This document shows, piece after piece, positions 12,090-23,353 of a DNA stretch of 64,000 nucleotides. How positions within the stretch are numbered: position 1 is the first letter of the stretch; each line of letters begins with the position of its first letter. The DNA comes from Stenurella melanura. Lineage: Eukaryota > Arthropoda > Insecta > Coleoptera > Cerambycidae. The notes beneath the pieces were generated by a model that ran no database searches, was not told the DNA's origin, and was given only the letters and a program-made list of their open reading frames with translations. The position numbers were made by a program, and so were the translations under genes. The stretch spans positions 197,549,482-197,613,481 of the forward strand of contig OY757309.1 of the NCBI GenBank assembly GCA_963583905.1. Direction: 5' to 3'.

Positions 12090-13087
12090 GGAGAATTCCT
12101 TCCGCTCATGCCATATAATCGTGGATTCGTACATTTGAAGAAACAGGTACAACCAATAAATCCAAACTTAAAGGACCCGATAGAAGTTTTAGAACCCCTG
12201 AAACCATTGAACGAATCAGAGTATCTGTTGAACACAGTCCAAAACGTTAAGTTAGAAAACGAGGCGTTGCGCTTGTTTGCTTAGAATTTTACACAAGGAT
12301 CTGAATCTTCACCTGTATAAAATCCAAATAGTTCAAGAAACAAAACCAACAGATCTCCCAAAACGTCTTAATTTTTCTGAAACTATTTTAGAACATAGAA
12401 TTATTCACAACTTGTGGTTTTCTGATGACGCTCATTTTCATTTATGTGACTATACCAACAAACTAAATTAGAGATATTGGAATTCCGAAAATCCACAACA
12501 ACTTCACCAAAAACCGTTACATAGTCTGAAGGTAACAGTTTGGTGTGCCCTTTCTTCAATGGGAATTATCGGTCACTATTTTTTTAAAGCAATGATGGAA
12601 ATGCTGTGATAGTCAATTAAATGTGTATCCAGGGATTCGAAATTGATGGTTTCAGCAAGATGGAGCTACTCTACATACCACAAGAGAATCAATAAATGCC
12701 TTGCAGAGATTATTTCCTGGGCACATTATCTCTAGACGTGGAAATATTGAATGGCCCCCAAGGCACCGGACATTACGGCATGCGATTACTTCTGGGAATA
12801 CTTGAAGGGTTTTTGTTGACAAACCAAGAAATTCAGGATTTGAAAATAAAAATCCGTGAAAAAATTACCAATATTCCGTTAGAGATGTTGAATCGTGTAA
12901 CAGAAAGTTTCACCAATCGTATTCAAGAGTGCGTAGAGATAAAGGGAAGGCATTTACCAGAAATTATATTTAAGAAATAAAAAATGCATATAATTACCGA
13001 GCCATTGTTATATATTATTTTAAATAAGTAAAGTTACTTTCAAAATTATGATGTTTTCAGAACTTCCCATTCCCAGGGACCACCCAG

Positions 13088-13538
13088 TACAATGTAATCA
13101 AAGGTATTTAGTGAAACAATGATATTATAAAAGTATATTACAATACGTTCTACAGTTTTTGAGATTTATAAAAAAATGGTTTCCCTACTAATTCTCTATT
13201 GGGGTGTAGTTCCCTTAGGAAGCCAATCGAAATATAAGTTTACTAGAAATATTGTGCCTAAAATAACTTTTTCCACAACCTCCTCAAGTCCTGGGATGAA
13301 AAACTGAAACACCCTGTAAGTGTTAGACTCGAACGAACTTAACGCAGATTATGTGGCATATTAACTTTATTTTAAAATATTGTTTATTTTTAATTAGCCT
13401 ATTGCGAGGCAAGTAAAAGTTGCAGTAAAGCGTAGCTGTCTGCGAATACCTACTTAAAAAATAAAAATATATTGAGTGTATCATTAATCTCAGTGACACC
13501 ACGTAAAAGCGATTGAGACGTATTTGAGCAAAATATTA
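13088..13538. other. No gene recognised
   Basis: A short AT-rich spacer between the mariner-type element and the next fold-back element. Confidence 0.5.
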
Positions 13539-14694
13539 CACAGGCCCACAAAAAAAAGAAAGTCCTGATACAGAAAGCTGAAGTACCTTCTGTTACGTTT
13601 TTCGGTGTGCTAAAAACGAATCCCAGGTCAGAACTGACCCATCTCCCTTAGATTTCACCCCAACACACCCTAGCACCCCCCAAATGGTCAAATTTTCACA
13701 TCATATAAAAATTCAAAATAAATATCTCATTCTACCTTTTTCGGTGTGCTAAGAACGAATCAGGGGCCATGATTTACCCATGACCCCTAGATTTCTCCCC
13801 AGCACCCCCCAGAACCCCCCAAAGAGTAAAAATATTAGTTTATATAAAAATTGAAAATAGGTATCTCATTCTACATTTTTCGGTGTGCTAAGAACGGATC
13901 TGGGGTCATGATTTACCCATGACCCTTAGATTTTGCCCCAGCACCCCCTAGCACCCTCCCAAATGGTCCAATTTTTGCATCATCATATAAAAATTCAAAA
14001 TAGGTATCTCATTCTACGTTTCTCAATGTAATTTAATAGTTTTAATTTTGGTATATCTCCCCACTCCCCTTCACCATAGATAATTATCTATGGTCACATA
14101 TTGACACCGATAATACAGCATATCTTCCAAGAGTTTTAAATTTATTTATATGTGTTTTAATATAGAAGCATTGTATTTTTCTAGGAATGATTCTGTTGCC
14201 TGATTTCATGGCATGGAAATGAAAAATTGTCATATCCTAATACTGGTACAATGTTACAAGAGTCAAAATATAACCATACGGTGAAGGGGGGTGCTGGGGC
14301 GAAATCAAAGGGTGATGAGTAAATTATGACCTCAGATTCGTTCTTAGCACATCGAAAAACATAGATTGAGATATCTATTTTGAATTTTTACATGACGTGG
14401 AAATTTGAGCATTTGAGGGGGTGCTAGGGTGTGCTGGGGTGAAACCTAAGGGTGATGGGTCAGTTCAGACCCGAGATTCGTTTTTAGCACACCGAAAAAC
14501 GTAGAATGAGATATTTATTTTGAATTTTTATATTATGTGAAAATTTGACCATTTGAGGGGTGCTAGGGTGTGCTGGGGTGAAATCTAAGGATGATGGGTC
14601 AGTTTTGACCTGAGATTCGTTTTTAGCACACCGAAAAACGTACCAGAAGGTACTTCACCTTTCTGTATCAGGACTTTTTTTTTGTGGGCCTGTG
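13539..14694. mobile_element. CACAGG-ended fold-back element, second copy
   Basis: The ends are CACAGGCCCACAAAAAAAAG and, inverted, TTTTTTTTTGTGGGCCTGTG, with TTA on both outer sides (13536-13538 and 14695-14697). Its internal blocks (CTTCTGTTACG / CGTACCAGAAGGTACTTCACC, CGGTGTGCTAAAAACGAAT, CACCCCAGCACACCC) are the same as in the 3753-5075 element, including the ~130-bp monomers arranged in opposite orientation in each arm. It is non-coding. A TTA target duplication would suit PIF/Harbinger-type mobilisation, but one copy is thin evidence. Confidence 0.85.
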
Positions 14695-15976
14695 TTATTT
14701 ATAAAAGTATTCACACTCGGCGACGCTCGACTAAAATTTCTACTAGTTATATTTTCACTTACTTCCGTTCAATGATTTCAAGGCTTCCATGCAACTGTTA
14801 ATGAGTACACACGCTTCTTATACAACCAACACTGCAGTTTAACTTTGTTTACCATTTTCAATAGTACCATTTGATTTGCAAATTACCCTTGAAATGCGAA
14901 GTTTCAGTTCCTACACTTGCAGAGTAATTGTATTAAATTGGATAAAATAGAAGACCGCCAATATGCATACTTGCTGGAAACAAATAAATTGCTGGAAACT
15001 TTATTAGTTTGGAAACTGTGGATTGTTTCCGATGGAATGTGGTCAGCATTCGAGAAAGATTGAATGCTGTTTGAGAAAATGTTAAATGAGTAGGCTTCAT
15101 TATAGTACATAGTGGAGTGAAACTAAACTTTGTAAGGTATTGTTTTAAAATAGCAATTATTTTGCTGGAACTGGTTGTAAAAATTATAAGAAATATAGCC
15201 AAGGATTAAACAGAATAATACTAAATATAGATATATAAAGTTAAAAGCAATAACTGCCAAATATTTTTAAAAACACAGCAATCTCTCAAATAACTAATTC
15301 ACATACAGGCCAAGTAAATATACCCAGTCGTTACGACCTTGACAACAAAAATACATGATACAGTAAATAAAAGTATATCAGCAGTTCTTATAACTAAATA
15401 AAGTCTTATTCTTAGTAACAGACAATATGTTGGAAAAAATAATGAAAGCAGGGGAGAATCCAAAGTAACGTATGACGTACTGCAAGGCACAATTCTTAGC
15501 CCAATACTTCTTACAACATATGTAGATTATCTGTCTATAAATACTGATACTGATGCTTGCCAGCTTAGTTTATGCTTATGCTTAAGTCGAACTGGAATAG
15601 AGTATATGTACCCGAATTGCATGTAACTGTACTTCGTACATAAAACAAACTGGTAGCCTCAAATACTTAGACGTAGTTTGCGATCACTTGGATGATATAA
15701 ATATGTTATCTGTTTGACAAAATGATTTAATGTATTATCTTATTTAAAGGTTTTTCACTATTGAGCTGATCAGAAATTGTTATTATGCTGTGGTACACCT
15801 GTTGTTAATGTATGACATGTTGCCTTAGCTGGCATTCATAAAACTAATCTAGATCTAGTATTCTTCTGTCAGTAAATAATTATTAAAACAATTCTGAGAA
15901 AACTAATGCGTGGCTCAGCTAGAATGTTTATTTTGTTTTGCAGAATTTTAATGCTCTAATTTTAAAAGAGTAGTAT
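14695..15976. other. No gene recognised
   Basis: AT-rich sequence. The minus-strand frames of 60-90 codons here lack recognisable domains. Confidence 0.45.
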
Positions 15977-16142
15977 GATAATAATAATAACAATAATAAT
16001 AATAAACGGCTTTATTCAAACAGTGTAGATGTATATTTACAAGTACATTACAAATAGCAATTTACAAGGCGAAGTTTAGCCTAGCCATGTGGCTATTCTT
16101 ACACTTAACCTTATAAATCACTTACCTAACTAATTACGTAAA

Positions 16143-16234
16143 AAAGAAAACATTAAAGTATTTTAATGTTTTCTTTGTAATTATTGTAATATTGCATTGT
16201 ATTTTTGTATAAAAATACAATGCAATATTACAAT
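16143..16234. repeat. Two adjacent perfect hairpins with identical GTAT loops
   Basis: 16143-16176 has two 15-bp complementary arms around GTAT. 16183-16234 has two 24-bp complementary arms around GTAT. Both are perfect and sit 6 bp apart in the 3' untranslated part of the LINE relic. Confidence 0.85.
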
Positions 16235-17029
16235 AATACAATGTAATAGGGGAACGGTATACACTATATAAAATATGTTTAAAGAAATACTAAAAAATTA
16301 ATTACTCAAAATAACTAACTAAAAGAATCAATCATAAACACGGTGCAAAATGGTGCCCAAGAATATATTCTAGTTTTTGTTGTAATTAATGAACCAGGCT
16401 ATGATTTTTTTGCGGAAAATATTAACTGTCGGTAGATTTTTATATATGGGATCAATAGAGTTATATAAGGCTACGGATGTGTAAGAAAAGCTACGTTGGA
16501 AAAGGGCTGTAGGTACGATGTTGCCGCACTGTTAGCACGTACCGATGTCTGATGTTTACAGTATGTACTGACGATCTGAAAATTAACTTGTCTCTCAAGT
16601 ACCTTGGAACAGAATATTTTAATAAACAAAATAAGAAAACGGCATAGTGAAATTTAACGAGTTGTTCCATCTTTAACCAAAGCTACTCAACATATTTGCT
16701 TGAAACAGGATCAAATGTTTTGCAAAACTTGTAGTCTATTCTTTGTAGCTTGATCCAGACAGTAAAAATACATAAAATTGCAATAATTTAATACAGGCAT
16801 GACTAAAGTTTCACAAAGTTTTTACGTTGTTCAAAGTTCAAGATATGCCTGTTTCTATACAGTACTTTTAACCGGAAGCAAAATTTTTGTAAAAGAATTT
16901 TCATGTGCTGCAGAAGACGTAATTTTTCGTCTACTATTACCCCAAGATTTTTGGCATGAGTAGAAAATGACAAATTTTCTTGATTAATATTTTGTTGAAC
17001 AGAAGCCTTTAAGTGATCTCAGATATTTT

Positions 17030-18168
17030 CTGAGCAGAATAGAATATCAACTGATGTGGTATGGTTAATTTTAAGGTTATGTTGATGCGAATATTGATAG
17101 ATGTTGTCTAAATCTTGGTTGATCCAATTAGTGGCAATAGCTGCATTAGATGGTTCAAAACAGTGAAGAAGTTAGGTATCGTCAGCATATGCTTGCACAT
17201 GCGAATTAGTTACTACATTAAATATATCTGCTGTATATATAAGAAACAAAAGAGGACCAAGGGTGGACCCTTGAGGAACACCTGACGAGATAATTTTAAG
17301 ACCAGATATATTTCCTGCGACTGATACGCATTGGCGACGTTCACTCAAATAAGAATGGAAAAACCGCAGAGATATCATGTCGAAACCATAGTAATTTAGC
17401 TTTGCACAAAGAAGCGTGTGATCAATGGTGTCAAAGCCTTAGAGTAGTGTAGGGATACAAGAATAGCTGCCATACGTTTGTCTGGTGCGCTGATGATATT
17501 ATCGCTAAGGTTCAACAAAGCAGCAGTGGTGCTATGTGCTTTAGGAAATCCCAATTGATGTAATGGGTATAATTATGCAGTAATAGATATTCGGTGATCT
17601 GGTCGTGAACTATTCTTTCTAGTATTTTGGAAAGAATTGGCAACAAGCTGATAGGCCTTAGATCCTCCACGGTTGCAGGATTTGCTATTTTTGGTATTGG
17701 GCAAATAATTGCATCTTTCCATTCTGTAGGAAAGTAACCCTGTTCAAGAGAACAGTTAATAATTTGAATGATATGCTTCAAGATTACAGTGATGCATAAT
17801 TTTAACATGTTTAGAGTTATTTTATCTTTTCCGGCAGTGTCCAACTTTATACTCCTGATAGCATTATAAACGGAATCGGTAGTAACAAGTGTGAAGGTGA
17901 ATAGTAAATTATCTTTAAATTTAGTGTTGGAATAGGAGTCTATCGTTCTAATGCAGTTATCATTCTTGCAGAATACACTAAGAAAGAAATCGTTAGTATC
18001 TGGATCATTCTGTAGATTAGGAGGTATGAAGTTATCACGTTTAAATTGAATATTTAATTGTTGTAGCCGTTTCCAAAACTTGTGATTAGAAGTTTGATTT
18101 TGTAACGAACTTAAATACCAGTTGCTTACGAGACCAAGTACACCCTCACGTCTGCCTCCAGTTTTCAA
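17030..18168 (-). pseudogene. Reverse transcriptase relic of a non-LTR element
   Basis: The N-terminal finger/palm half lies in 17512-18168: 'EWKDAIICPIPK', 'DLRPISLLPILSKILERIV'. After a frameshift near 17515 the palm follows: the degenerate first-Asp motif 'LHYSKA', then YLSERRQCV, SSGVPQGSTLGPLLFLIY and the active-site AYADDT at 17172-17200. The frame is then lost. The first catalytic Asp of the usual L-D-Y-S-K-A-F-D motif is a His here, so the enzyme is dead independently of the frameshifts. The motifs fit the CR1/Jockey side of the LINEs, but the clade is not certain. Confidence 0.85.
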
Positions 18169-18409
18169 TATAGATATTATAAATTATTGTACAAATATTT
18201 GACATACAAGTACATTTTTTGACCTAACCACATCTACAGAACACTTCCGGTTTAACCGTTAGTTACTGACAAAAATGTTAACTCTTCATTGTGCCATTAC
18301 ATCTCTTACTCCAAGCAGAAGTCTAACGTCCATTTATGAACAGATTTTGAATTTTAATATTGCGCTTAAAAGCTAACTTAAAGCTCTACTGAATACGTCT
18401 ACAATTAGG

Positions 18410-18930
18410 TTTAGAATCTCATGAAACGTCGGGATTTTAAATTTGAGCGAAAGAAAAATTTTGTCTGTGGGTCGGTCGGTCTGTAAATTTATTTATTCGC
18501 ACGTTTTCTCCGGAACAGTTTAGATACTGAGTTGAATATTACTAGGTACACGTAGGTATTATAATGATGTTTCGAACTTGATTCTATTTTGATCTTACCC
18601 TGATAAGGGTTGGGGGGTGAACAGGGGAAAATAATAACGGCAAGCTGATATGAGTCCATAAACACGTGATTTGGTGTGTATAATAGAAATAAATTTGCCC
18701 CCCCCCCATCTCCTCGGTTCCATTATTAAGGTGGTTAATAAAATAAAATTGAAATATTAATTTGAAATTTGCTACACGTATGTATTATAACGACATATGG
18801 AACTATTTTATATCTAGAGATGACTCCGTTGATGGGGTAAATAGGGTTAAATAGGGAAAAACAAGTAAAGCAAGCTAGTAATAGTCAGGAAACTTGGGAT
18901 TTGGTGTATACACTAGAAGCCAATTTTCTA
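18410..18930 (-). mobile_element. HINE-like repeat copy 3, internal fragment
   Basis: It starts at TAGAATCTCATGAAACGTCG, continues through the CTGTCTG/GGTCGGT region and CACGTTTTCTCCGGAACAG, and then about two 256-bp-type monomers. Both the 3' hairpin and the 5' block are missing. It runs into a different dispersed repeat at about 18935. Confidence 0.75.
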
Positions 18931-18934
18931 GTGA

Positions 18935-19090
18935 AAATATACCCAGTTCTTCTCTGATAGTAGCATCAACTACCTACCAAATTTGACTGTTCTCTGTCAA
19001 ATAGTTTTTTAGATAGAGCGCCAACAGATACACAACAGACCGACAGACAGACAGATAAACAGACATACATATTTTGTTTTCATTATTGAA
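18935..19090 (+). repeat. Dispersed repeat unit with GACAGACAG tract
   Basis: The blocks ATACCCAG.TCTTCTCTG, CTACCAAATTTGACTG and GCGCCAACAGATAC, followed by (GACA)n, recur at about 28030-28240 in the same orientation. They recur at about 22440-22575 inverted (CAGTAAACCCATCTC, GTCTGTTGGCGC). It is a dispersed family of unknown type. Confidence 0.6.
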
Positions 19091-20077
19091 TACTTTGACT
19101 TGTAGAACTCACAAATTATGTAACTTTTTGTATTAGCTTATTGTATGGCCGAACTTTGTATCGTTTAATAAGTTTTACTTTACCAGTAAGTAAGTATTTT
19201 ATTATATTGTAGTAAGCAACCATTTGCATCTGATTTACTACTGACTTTGTTAATTAGTTGTAAGTATGACAGGGACCACGCAAAAAGTTTTCTTTAGGTT
19301 TCTGTGACTTCCGTTGTCTATTCTAACACACGTTTCCAAACGTTTAACACAAATAAAACATATTTTGTTCTAATATAAAAGGATATTTAATGAAAACGTT
19401 TGCGTTACATTGAATAACTTGTAGTAGTTTTTTCTAAAGAATTTTCCCGCATAACTGATTTTCGCTGCAGTGTATTGCAGTTACAAGCATGTATATTATA
19501 ACACAAATGAAGTGTAATTAATTTTACGGAAAATGTTAAGAAATTAATATTTTATGCTTGCCTGGATAGTGTACTTACTACGTAAAAAACATAAAACTGC
19601 AAAGCATTTTGAATCACCCGGCACCTATTAAAAATACATTAACATTATATCTTATCTCAATATGAAAAGTTAACGAGGCAAATTAAAAATGATTAATGTA
19701 TAAGACTGAGCAGACTAGTCCCGAAGATAGCGAAGTGAGATTTTTTTCTAGAAAATGATTTTCTAAAATAAAATGTCTCACGAGAAACACACAGGCTAAT
19801 GATAATAATTTGACGCATAATGTGACCATAGTAAAGCGATTTCTCTTCATCACTCTTTATAGCATACGAGTGCATTTTGAGAATATTACGGCTTTGTTCA
19901 GAGAGTCTCACAAACTTCTTGAATATACACGCTTTCATAGTGCTCGTAACTCATGAATATTTTTCGCTTTAAATTAAAAAGTGATGGATGAATAGTAGTT
20001 CATGTTATATCAGGTGTCAATGAGGTGGCATTTTAAAACTTCTGTTATTAATCATTTAGTTTAATTTAGTCTGTATA
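19091..20077. other. No gene recognised
   Basis: AT-rich sequence with no supportable feature. Confidence 0.45.
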
Positions 20078-20965
20078 ACAGGTCTATAAAAACAAATGTT
20101 AGCGAGACTTCGGACTGACTTTTTTCTGTTCTTGGGGGCAGCGAACAAGAATATGAGGTCAGAATACCATGATCGGGTCGAATTTTCGAGTTTTAAGCTC
20201 GAAATTGGTAAAAAATCTTAGAAAATCAATCTATATTTTTGCGAAAAATTGAAAGTTGTCTAAAAAATTCACAAACGCCAAGATAGAGTGAAGAATTGAT
20301 GGTGAATCTCAGATCGATATCTGAAATGGTTTTCGGAAAATCGGCGGCCAAAATCATCAAAATCATCTAAATAGAAAATGTCCGGGAGAGTTCTGAAAAA
20401 ATTCATAAGTATGAAATTCGACGAGAAAAAGAAATCCAGATATTGCCTTCCACAAAGTGCAAGTCAATATCTGAATTAATTTTCGAGTCGTTGAATGGGA
20501 GAAAAAATGTGGAATTATCCATTGCTCAACTTTGATGGACAGTATCTCAAGAACGAGTCGAGATACGGACTCGACATTTACTCCATTCGATTTTTTATTC
20601 GACTTTCTACAATAATTAGATTTTTCTACTCAGCATCAGAGGCAGTCTCGGAGAAAATAGGTTTGGAAATGCAACGCGATTCGGTAGAGACGACATTTTC
20701 ACATCTGCGAATTTGATCACCGATTTCTCGAAAATCGTTCAAGATATCGGTCTACGTTTCACACCGACCATCCTTCACTCTATTCTTGACATCTATAATT
20801 TTGAAAATTTTAGGATGACTTCCAGGATTCTCTACTAATTTCGAGCTCTAACTCAAGACTTCGATCCGACTGTGCTATTCTGACTTCATATTCTTGGTCA
20901 GCGCCTTAAAAAAACAGAAAAAAGTAGGTACGAAATCTCACTAACATTTTTTTTGTGAACCTGTG
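20078..20965. mobile_element. Long-armed fold-back element, ACAGGT termini
   Basis: The left end ACAGGTCTATAAAAACAAAT is matched by the inverted right end ATTTTTTTTGTGAACCTGT. The arms run about 400 bp each. Paired landmarks include GTTAGCGAGACTTCGGACTGAC with its inverse near 20930, GAATATGAGGTCAGAAT with its inverse near 20885, and AGATAGAGTGAAGAAT with its inverse near 20772. The element is nearly all arm. The termini resemble the CACAGGCCCACAAAA ends of the 13.5-kb element, but the interiors differ. The 73-codon frame at 20495 is a by-product. Confidence 0.8.
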
Positions 20966-22380
20966 ACATTTTCAGATTTACAATCTAACGGTAATTATAA
21001 AGAGAAACGTGGGTGACTATTGTGTTGTGGTTTATTATTAGATTCGCACTGAGAAAATACATTTGGCTGCAATATTAAAGTGAAATACTGTCATTTGTTA
21101 ATTTTGAGTAATTTCGAATAAAGCAATATTGGAGCTTTTTGTATCAAAAATAAACGACAAAAAATCCAATACGCTATTTCTTCAATTTTCATGAATACCA
21201 AAGTAGTTTGAGATGGGTCACCGCACACCAGACTAAAAATTAAATTGACAATAAAATATGGTGTAAAAAGTTGTGACATTGGTCCAAACATCTGAATTTC
21301 CAAAATTCCAAAATATACAGGGTATCTTATTTAAAAATCGAAAGTTTGAATTACTTCCGATTAAATCGGAAGTTATATAAATTTAAGAGATACAAAAAAG
21401 TGTCGTTTTGTTAACATATGACACGTGTCAAGTTTCCTCTTAATTTCTAAAAAAATTTAAAAAATGGCGGTCAGGAAATTGACATTCCGTATGTCTAAAC
21501 CCTGGTTTTTACTTTTCGTTTAGTTAATATTTTTTCGTCCTGAAAGATCCATAATTTACAATATATTATCTTGAAAAATACACAATTTGAGAATGTACGT
21601 TATTAAATCTAAATTTTTGCTTGTGTTTGTGTCTATTCTCATGTGGTTTTTGTATCTTACAAATTTTGCTAGGACTATTTTAATAATTTTACTATTTTTA
21701 TTAAAGTTATAGTGCACTACTAATTTGGCTCTTATATATTTGCGTATACATGTGTAATTTTTTATATTCGCAAATTTGTTTTGTTTTTGTCTCATCAGAG
21801 GTAGTTATATGTACGTGGCCAAAACACTTTGCCCGTAAGGCCAATAATCTGAGGGAAAAAAAGAATAAATAAATTCTTAATTGAAGCTGATAAGATTTCT
21901 TTTGCTCCCTGATACGTCCTGAAAGAATATCCCTAAGAGCCATTGTCCCCTTCCGCGTATCCTATTTTAAACGTTAATGTATGTACTCTTTCATTTAGAT
22001 GTCGAAAAAAATCAGTAAACACAACATTTATCTTGGAAACGCTTGCAATTTTATTTATTTGATTCAAAACTAGCAAAATAATTTGAAAAATGCCGACCAT
22101 ACTTTCAAGCGCGTTGAAATGTGACTGGTCAAATTCATACAATCGCTCAGCAAACTCAGTTTACATGAAGAAGGACCAATTTATGTAAAAAAATACCTGT
22201 TGCAGAATTTAAAGCATATTTAATTTTGTTATTTTTTGCAATTCAAAGCACAATCCCTTGAAATTCATGTTATTTTTAGTCTATCGAAATGTTGAGTGAT
22301 TTTGATTCCTAATTCGGCCAATTTAGATTTATCTCTTGTATTTTAACTTCCCTCGCTTACCGGAGGGAAATATAATGAGA
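20966..22380. other. No gene recognised
   Basis: It contains a short perfect palindrome (ACTTCCGAT-TAA-ATCGGAAGT, about 21352) and AT-rich sequence. The minus-strand open frames of 69-79 codons are not recognisable. Confidence 0.45.
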
Positions 22381-23186
22381 ATATCACTCCCCAAGATTTG
22401 TCTGGTTTTCACGTATCGGAGTAAGTAGATTACGAAAATTAAGGTGAGTCCATCTGTCTGTCTGTTGGCGCTGCATCTAAAAAACTATTTGAGTGAGGAG
22501 AACAATAGAATTTGGTAGAAGCTGACGCTACTACCAAGCAAGAGATGGGTTTACTGGAAATATACAGGGCGACCCCTAAAAAATAAATAACGAAAAAAGT
22601 GTGACACGTGGTACTAATATTTATGATATAGTTGACACAATCACCATAGAAGAACTACTATACTCTTGACGAAAAATAAACAGGGTGGTCACTCTAAAAA
22701 ATAATTGAACTATGGTGGAAATTTACAAAGGTATTTCGCAAAAAATCCCTATTTGGCACTTATATTTATTATTTATTCTTTCTGTCTAACGACTGCCTTG
22801 TATATTTTCTTTAGCTAAAGTTATTAGGTTGATTTTGTAACAATAGTGTAAATTATATTACGATTATTACTGTATCGATTATCAATTAATTGTCCTTCGT
22901 TATCTCTTAATTATTTCGTTAAAGAGACCACCCTGTATAATTGTCACCAAAGGTCTAGCAGGTTCTCTCCTTGCCAATCGTGACAACTACATTCCAAATA
23001 TTTATTGTCCTCCGTTGTTTCCTAATAATTATTTTTAAGTGACTACTCTATATAATTTTCCTCCTTGGCAATTGTATCAGTTATATGACAAATACTATTT
23101 TCCTTCGATAAAAAATGATACAAGGTGGTCACCGTAAAACGTAGTTAATTAAGAATCGTTGGTGGGAATTGATATCTGGAATATAG
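22381..23186. repeat. Patchwork of dispersed repeats
   Basis: 22440-22575 is the inverse of the repeat unit at 18935 and 28030. Several 'GGGTGGTCACTCTAAAAAAT' / 'ACCACCCTGTATAATT' blocks occur in both orientations through 22560-23140. A related block (CATAGTTGAATTATTTTTTA) is at about 51970. No gene is seen. Confidence 0.5.
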
Positions 23187-23193
23187 TTTTTTT

Positions 23194-23225
<32 letters not shown>

Positions 23226-23346
23226 TCGTCTTATTTATATTAACGTCCTGGCGGAGTTTAGCTAATGCTATTCCACCACTCAACCAGGACACGTACACAT
23301 AGACATCAACACAACGACCATTCCCCTCGATATTGCCATCTACCGC

Positions 23347-23353
23347 AGCTGAG
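23347..23353 (+). repeat. P-like element target duplication, left
   Basis: AGCTGAG directly precedes the terminus CAACACCACC. The same 7 bases follow the other terminus at 26229-26235. Confidence 0.85.

Larger units (their letters stand above)
8616..12980 (+). pseudogene. Mariner-type DDE transposase, interrupted and frameshifted
   Basis: The reading frame starts at an ATG at 8616 (MPFGNKGQW...), 97 bp inside the left terminal repeat. It runs about 43 codons, is broken by the hAT element, and resumes at 12090. Right of the insertion the order is that of insect mariner-like transposases. The inter-domain stretch LHKDLNLHLYKIQIVQE is near 12290-12340. The first catalytic-Asp block NLWFSDDAHFHL is at about 12408-12446. 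'VTVWCALSSMGIIGHYFF' follows, then the second Asp block QQDGATLHTTRES near 12655. The third is 'NIEWPPR'. Several frameshifts and stops separate these blocks. DNA-binding helix-turn-helix regions would lie in the N-terminal part, which is badly degraded. It is inactive. Confidence 0.8.
8519..13087 (+). mobile_element. Tc1/mariner-type transposon split by a hAT insertion
   Basis: The left end GGGTGGTCCCTGGGAACGGG plus AAGTTTTGAAAA is matched by an inverted right end near 13052-13087 (GTTTTCAGAACTTCCC, then CAGGGACCACCC). A TA dinucleotide flanks each side (8517-8518 and 13088-13089). Removing the nested hAT element and one copy of its 8-bp target duplication leaves about 1.23 kb, a normal length for a mariner-like element. 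It carries the transposase relic described separately. Confidence 0.85.
15977..18180 (-). mobile_element. 5'-truncated non-LTR retrotransposon (CR1/Jockey-type)
   Basis: Read on the minus strand, it ends in AATAAAGCCGTTTATTATTA and a TTA-rich microsatellite tail at about 15977-16005. This is the usual 3' end of a target-primed LINE. Upstream are a ~1 kb 3' untranslated part and a reverse transcriptase relic (17030-18168). Nothing recognisable lies upstream of about 18180, so the copy is 5' truncated. The endonuclease domain is absent. Confidence 0.75.
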
